Source: Candidatus Omnitrophota bacterium (GTDB taxonomy: Bacteria; Omnitrophota; Gorgyraeia; Zapsychrales; Zapsychraceae). From it: a DNA stretch of 19,259 nt. The position numbers were made by a program, and so were the translations under genes. Below are positions 15,655-19,259 of this stretch, piece after piece. The notes beneath the pieces are model-generated. The model saw only the letters and a list, made by a program, of their open reading frames with translations. It searched no databases and was not told the DNA's origin. Position 1 is the first letter of the stretch. Every line of letters starts with the position of its first letter. The DNA is taken from the NCBI GenBank assembly GCA_018062515.1, contig JAGOSC010000048.1:1-19259 (forward strand), written 5' to 3'.

Positions 15655-16224
15655 ATGACCCAAAAAACATCTAAATTCACAATTATCACATCACCCGAAA
15701 GCATTGAGAGCAAAATCATTTTTCTGAGAGGACATAAAGTCATGCTAGACAAAGATTTGGCTCTTCTGTATGGAGTTGAAACCAAAGTTCTTAATCAAGC
15801 GGTTAAACGTAATTTAGAGCGCTTCCCGGAAGACTTTATGTTTCAAATGACAAAGGAGGAATTTGAAAATTGGATGTCACAATTTGTGACCTCCAGTAAT
15901 ACTGAACCTGGTTCTTTAAGGTCACAATTTGTGACCTTAAAACAGGGGCAACATCGAAAATATTTACCATATGCGTTTACAGAACAAGGTATTGCCATGC
16001 TCTCCAGCGTCCTGAACAGTTCACGCGCCATTCAGGTCAATATCCAGATTATGCGGACATTCACAAAGTTAAGAGAAATGATGGCCATCCACAAAGATTT
16101 AAAACGCGAAATCGAAATGATGGAAAAAAAGTATGATCACCAGTTTAATATTGTTTTTGAAGCCATCAAGAAATTGTTGGAACCCCCGGAAAAACCGAAA
16201 GGAAAAATCGGATTTCATCCTTAA
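15655..16224 (+). CDS. ORF6N-domain protein
   Basis: The 189-residue protein has the full ORF6N domain: RGHKVMLDKDLALLYGVET, KRNLERFPEDFMFQMT and RKYLPYAFTEQGIAMLSSVL. A helical region follows (EIEMMEKKYDHQFNIVFEAI) with a C-terminal PPEKPKGKIGFHP tail typical of chromosomal members of this family. I start it at 15655 because AAAGGAAA lies just before that ATG. A start five codons earlier (15640) would place this site inside the gene and has no SD. Role unknown; phage relatives are tied to DNA binding and antirepression. The middle carries a repeated SQFVT motif, 15 codons apart, encoded by two long palindromes (15876-15890 and 15915-15941). It ends 14 bp before comM and may be co-transcribed. 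Confidence 0.85.
   Translation: MTQKTSKFTIITSPESIESKIIFLRGHKVMLDKDLALLYGVETKVLNQAVKRNLERFPEDFMFQMTKEEFENWMSQFVTSSNTEPGSLRSQFVTLKQGQHRKYLPYAFTEQGIAMLSSVLNSSRAIQVNIQIMRTFTKLREMMAIHKDLKREIEMMEKKYDHQFNIVFEAIKKLLEPPEKPKGKIGFHP
15876..15941. repeat. Duplicated palindrome inside the ORF6N gene
   Basis: The 15-mer GTCACAATTTGTGAC occurs at 15876-15890 and again at 15921-15935, exactly 45 bp apart and therefore in the same frame. The second copy extends to a perfect 27-base palindrome (15915-15941, arms of 13 around a single T). The first extends to 11-base arms with one mismatch. Each encodes SQFVT. The position is the variable loop of the ORF6N protein. Confidence 0.75.
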
Positions 16225-16238
16225 AACGAGGTACGAAT

Positions 16239-16991
16239 ATGTTAGCAAAAGTATATAGTTACACTATTGTTGGACTAGAAGCCTTTTTAGTCACGATTGA
16301 AACCGACATACACAGCGGTCTTCCCTTAACAAATATTGTTGGTTTACCTGACAATGTTATTAAAGAAAGCAAAGAACGCATTCGTTCGGCGATCAAAAAC
16401 AGCGGATATAAATATCCGACTCAAAGAGTCACCATCAATCTTTCACCAGCTCATCTTAAAAAAGAGGGCTCTTCATTTGAATTAGCGATTGCTCTTAGCA
16501 TTCTCGCCGCCAGTGAACAAATACCGTCTGAACCATTAAACGTCTTTGCAACACTGGGCGAATTGTCACTGGATGGAACAGTTAAACCAGTCAAAGGCGG
16601 ATTGCCGATTGCCTTGGGACTTGACCGTCAAAAATTTAAAGGATTGATTCTTCCAAAAGAAAACGCGGACGAAGCCGCGCTTTGTTCAGAAACAAAAATA
16701 TTTCCCGCCCAATCATTACTCGACGTGATTAGATTAATGACGGAACCAGATTATATATCGCCGTGGAAAATCAAATCATGGACATCCCAACCATCAGCTA
16801 TAAACGTCGTCGACTTTTGCGAAGTCAAAGGCCAATCACATGCTAAACGTGGATTAGAAATTGCCGCCGCCGGAAATCACAATGTGATCATGATTGGTCC
16901 GCCCGGATGCGGTGATCCTGGGTGGATAGGCAAAATCACGCGTAAACTTATGGTTACTTTTGGTCGCTTCACTCCCGTATCGATAGGCTAA
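16239..16991 (+). pseudogene. comM: comM (YifB, Mg-chelatase-like AAA+ ATPase), 5' part, interrupted by a mobile element
   Basis: ComM is a hexameric helicase that extends branch migration during natural transformation. The intact family protein is about 500 residues; here only 225 native codons remain (16239-16913). They hold the N-terminal ribosomal-S5-like fold (LAKVYSYTIVGLEAFLV, IVGLPDNVIKESKERIRSAI, INLSPAHLKKEGSSFELAIA) and the start of the AAA+ domain (VKGQSHAKRGLEIAAAGNHN, then IMIGPPGCG at 217-225). The sequence then leaves the family inside the Walker A motif, before the essential Lys-Thr/Ser, and 25 unrelated residues precede a TAA at 16991. The start is supported by GAGG 8 bases upstream. 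The ATPase is lost, so the product cannot function as ComM while the element is in place. The remainder should lie past the far end of the element. Confidence 0.93.
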
Positions 16992-18851
16992 ACTGGAGGT
17001 AGACGATGTTCCCACGCCGATAAACTGAGAATCATCATCCGTTGTGGAAGGATAATTTGAAGGATCAATCTCGATAAACGTGCTATTCGAAATAAAACTT
17101 AGTTGTGGCTCTATACAATATTTTCCATGAGCAATGACTTTAAAATCATGTTTTGCTTGTAAAACTTGATACAAAACACGTCGCTTATTTTTGTTTTCTA
17201 TCAAAAATTTTCGCAGTTCCTGAACATAATCACCAACCTTGTCTTGAGAAACCAGAGGAGTTTCCTGAATTTTTAATTGTTGTTCAAGATTGATAATATC
17301 TTCGTCGATCTGTTGTCTTTCTTTTTTTAGTTCTACCAATTTATCCCAAGAAAGTTCAACTTCGATTTCATCTTTTGCCTGCTCATATTTAAAATAATAT
17401 TTATTAATCTTTTCTTTATTCTTCTCCAATTCATCTTTTTTCTGAAGAAGAATTATTTTAGCTTTAGGTTGGTCGTCTTTAATTCTCTTATTTGATTGAT
17501 CCATCAATCTAACAATTTCTTTCGGATTATCCATCTGTTCAAGAAGCCACTCCCATATTGCATGTTCTGCTTGAACTACATTTACTGACGGAAAATCGCA
17601 GGCATTTGGATTATTGTGAACGTCTAACCCGTAGTAACATCGATTTCTACACATATAGTATGCATAATTTCGGCCGCGGCCTTGCGACTTCGCTCGCATA
17701 GGAGCTTTACATTTTCCGCAAACTAAAATATGTGAGAGCGGAAATACAGTACCTGTTTTATTTTTTGTTCTCAATGAAGTGGACTTTTGCTTCTTAATCG
17801 TTTGAATTTCCTCCCAAAGAGAAGGCTTTATAATAGGTTCATGAACACCTTTATAAAATGTCTGCAGAAATTTAGGTAATGAACTTGGTTTTCTCTTTTC
17901 ATATGAAACATTGTCATACGTGATAAATCCAAAAACCGTTGGATCATTAATAATCCTCAAAATCTTTGATCCTACCCACGGCGTCCCACCTCGCCTTTTG
18001 TAACCATTCGCGTTCAATATATATGAAATATTTCGCGAACCTAAAGCCCTGTCAACCTTTTCATACATGGCTGAAATCCGTTGTACACTTTTCTCGTCGA
18101 GGCTATTCCATGTTTTAAATGATACTTCACTTGGATGGCGAAAGGAATATGCGGCAAGTACAAATATGACAACTTCAGCCTCGCTTTGATCAACAAACCA
18201 TTCTCGAGCATTAGAAATTTCTCTACATGCTCTTGTATACGCATCTTCTGAACTAATTTTTTCTTGTTTCATTAACTCGCGATGAAGCCTCTTTTGAGTG
18301 ATGTATCCAAAGGTTGGTGGCCCACCGCTTGAACGACCAGATCGAGCCTTCCCACGCTTCATTTCTCGTATTCTTTCAGCTGTAATATCTTTTTCATATT
18401 CGCTGACTGTACCTTCCACTCCCAATGTAAGTTTACCGGAAGCTGTTCGAAAATCCTTCTGACGATCAAAATCCCATAAATCAATATCATATTCTTTAAA
18501 AATCTTCAGTAATTTTACCTGAACTTCCGCAGAACGCCATAATCGGTCTTGATGCCGAACAAACACATGCCGTATTTTTCCGGTTTTTATGTCTTCAATC
18601 AACTGTGCTAATGCAACCCTTTTATCAATCCACTGATCACCGCCAACATGTCTCGGTTCTTGATAAACTTTTACCCAATTCCATTTACGTCTCTCTGCAA
18701 TTTCGATTCCACGGTTCCGCTGATTAGGAATAGAAAGCCCTTTTTTAACGCTTTCTTCTTTCGTTACACGTATATAAAGTGCGGCTCCCTCGCCGAGAAT
18801 ATCAACATCAACTTTGTCTATGTCCTGAACGACTTTTATACTGCTTGGCAT
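16854..18851 (-). CDS. Large serine recombinase / site-specific integrase
   Basis: The 665-residue protein has a resolvase catalytic domain (about 22-165: ALYIRVTKEES, HQDRLWRSAEV, GVEGTVSEYEKDITAERI). A recombinase domain follows (about 180-350, with ISYILNANGYKRRGG and GSKILRIINDPTVFGFITY), then a zinc ribbon (LVCGKCKAPM at 376-385, then C401, C405 and C418) and a coiled coil (about 465-530). Serine integrases insert phages and integrative elements by a phosphoserine link. Here the expected nucleophile position is T30 (RVT, not RVS), while R28, D102, R103 and R106 are kept. I start at the ATG 18851 (GAGGG six bases upstream), not the TTG at 18857. The last 19 residues (647-665) are encoded by comM antisense DNA beyond the junction, with the stop at 16854, so the free element must encode a different C-terminus. 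Confidence 0.93.
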   Translation of the reverse strand: MPSSIKVVQDIDKVDVDILGEGAALYIRVTKEESVKKGLSIPNQRNRGIEIAERRKWNWVKVYQEPRHVGGDQWIDKRVALAQLIEDIKTGKIRHVFVRHQDRLWRSAEVQVKLLKIFKEYDIDLWDFDRQKDFRTASGKLTLGVEGTVSEYEKDITAERIREMKRGKARSGRSSGGPPTFGYITQKRLHRELMKQEKISSEDAYTRACREISNAREWFVDQSEAEVVIFVLAAYSFRHPSEVSFKTWNSLDEKSVQRISAMYEKVDRALGSRNISYILNANGYKRRGGTPWVGSKILRIINDPTVFGFITYDNVSYEKRKPSSLPKFLQTFYKGVHEPIIKPSLWEEIQTIKKQKSTSLRTKNKTGTVFPLSHILVCGKCKAPMRAKSQGRGRNYAYYMCRNRCYYGLDVHNNPNACDFPSVNVVQAEHAIWEWLLEQMDNPKEIVRLMDQSNKRIKDDQPKAKIILLQKKDELEKNKEKINKYYFKYEQAKDEIEVELSWDKLVELKKERQQIDEDIINLEQQLKIQETPLVSQDKVGDYVQELRKFLIENKNKRRVLYQVLQAKHDFKVIAHGKYCIEPQLSFISNSTFIEIDPSNYPSTTDDDSQFIGVGTSSTSSLAYRYGSEATKSNHKFTRDFAYPPRITASGRTNHDHIVISGGGNF
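16890..16938. other. Attachment junction (attL/attR) of the serine-recombinase element in comM
   Basis: Homology to comM runs to the Gly codon GGT at 16911-16913; from 16914 (GATCCTGGG...) the codons no longer fit any ComM. A large serine recombinase is encoded immediately inside, pointing toward the junction, as is usual for such elements. The crossover is therefore within or next to the bases near 16905-16916. The span given is the approximate 50-bp size of a serine integrase attachment site. The exact core dinucleotide cannot be fixed without the other end or the empty site. Confidence 0.75.
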
Positions 18852-18957
18852 GAACAACCCTCTTTTTATGTAACTCTACTATAAATTCTGCTAATAAATT
18901 TATAACTGAATCATCAAAATGTCTGTCTTCTGTTTTCTTTTCTCTAATTTTTATCAT
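18808..18957 (-). CDS. Small protein overlapping the integrase start, unknown function
   Basis: A 49-residue frame starts at ATG 18957 (GGAGGAATAGG just upstream) and reads MIKIREKKTEDRHFDDSVIN, then a predicted helix LLAEFIVELHKKRVVH, ending at a TGA at 18808. It overlaps the first 44 bases of the integrase gene in another frame, and the integrase Shine-Dalgarno lies inside it. This arrangement suggests translational coupling. The composition is charged and plausible for a small cytoplasmic protein. Support is only start signals, composition and position, so it may be spurious. Confidence 0.45.
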   Translation of the reverse strand: MIKIREKKTEDRHFDDSVINLLAEFIVELHKKRVVHAKQYKSRSGHRQS

Positions 18958-19103
18958 TATAGCCTATTCCTCCATACGCACAATATTTTTTTGGAAACGC
19001 AACATCAGCAATTGAAACATTATCTATTTAATCCTCAAATTCAATTACTCCTTCCTTTTTTTGGTTGTTTATATTTTCTCTTGTTCATTTCCGTCCTTTG
19101 CTT

Positions 19104-19259
19104 TTAAATCCGTCTTTTTTCAATTTGTTCAATCATGGCAAACATCTCACTTAATCGAAAGCCTAATACATTCGCAATCGCAATATAGGTTTTGATACTC
19201 CCCGTTAATTTATTATTTTCCATTCGACTAAGAGAGGAACATTGCACACCCGTAAGTTG
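19104..19259 (-). CDS. XRE-family helix-turn-helix regulator, C-terminal part (cut by the window edge)
   Basis: An open frame enters from the right edge and ends at TAA 19104-19106, leaving 51 residues. It reads LTGVQCSSLSRMENNKLTG, then SIKTYIAIANVLGFRLSEMF, which matches the second half of an XRE/Cro-cI helix-turn-helix: recognition helix with S-L-S-R-M-E-N, then the helices around IANVLG. Such regulators commonly control integrase and excision genes of phages and integrative elements. Its start, any further domain and its operator are outside the window. It is transcribed toward the integrase, about 150 bp from the small ORF. Confidence 0.82.
   Translation of the reverse strand, partial: QLTGVQCSSLSRMENNKLTGSIKTYIAIANVLGFRLSEMFAMIEQIEKRRI

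Larger units (their letters stand above)
16914..19259. mobile_element. Integrative element (prophage or ICE-like), one end only
   Basis: From the break in comM to the right edge of the window the genes are a large serine recombinase, a small ORF and an XRE-type regulator, all on the minus strand. This is a common order for the integration end of a temperate phage or integrative element. No structural, conjugation or cargo gene is visible, because only about 2.3 kb of the element is in the window, so its type and size cannot be stated. The boundary rests on loss of ComM homology at 16913/16914. Confidence 0.85.

Noticed and set aside
18958..19103. Tiny frames of 15 and 18 codons between the XRE gene and the small ORF
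   Set aside because: They are too short, have no recognisable features, and would be expected by chance in A-rich sequence.
18919..19107. Plus-strand frame of 62 codons, rich in Phe, Leu and Tyr
   Set aside because: It is the low-complexity complement of an A-rich minus-strand region that already holds better-supported frames, and it has no ribosome binding site or family resemblance.

Overview
The window is a dense bacterial chromosome segment of moderate GC, followed at its right end by the edge of an integrated mobile element. The organism looks Gram-negative: the pimelate route is the BioC/BioH type, there are Sec signal peptides, and there is a membrane-anchored LysM/L,D-transpeptidase. 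Tandem ORF6N proteins and a secreted LSm-like/STI1-like protein are the kind of genes often seen in candidate phyla such as Omnitrophota. That placement is an inference of low to moderate confidence.

Region 1 (1-10718, minus strand) is one long, tightly packed gene string read right to left: cysteine desulfurase, birA, bioF, bioH, bioC, a bioD-bioA fusion, mnmA, trhO, pgi, and the start of a secreted protein cut by the window edge. Its head carries a consensus sigma70-type promoter (TTGACA, 17 bp, TAATAT). A palindromic BirA-type operator (TTGTCAACC, 14 bp, GGTTTACAA) covers the -35 box. The biotin genes, the biotin ligase/repressor and a sulfur donor are therefore probably repressed together when biotin is plentiful. 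bioB is not in the window. MnmA (2-thiolation) and TrhO (5-hydroxylation) both act on tRNA U34, and MnmA needs sulfur from a cysteine desulfurase.

Region 2 (10754-11600, plus strand) has its own consensus promoter, tRNA-Ala(GGC), tRNA-Leu(CAA) and a secreted protein with an LSm-like start and a helical, STI1-like C-terminus.

Region 3 (11648-15149, minus strand) holds rlmN and accA, which overlap by 11 bp; a REP-like palindromic repeat; a hairpin terminator; an L,D-transpeptidase with LysM domain (TTG start behind a perfect Shine-Dalgarno); and a divergent PAP2-family membrane protein.

Region 4 (15381-16991, plus strand) has two tandem ORF6N-domain genes, the first truncated, then comM (yifB). 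comM is cut exactly in its Walker A codons.

Region 5 (16914 to the right edge, minus strand) is the end of an integrative element: a large serine recombinase, a small ORF overlapping its start, and the C-terminal part of an XRE-type regulator. The recombinase frame runs through the attachment junction, so its last 19 residues are read from the antisense strand of comM. At the position of the catalytic serine it has threonine. The other end of the element and the rest of comM lie outside the window.
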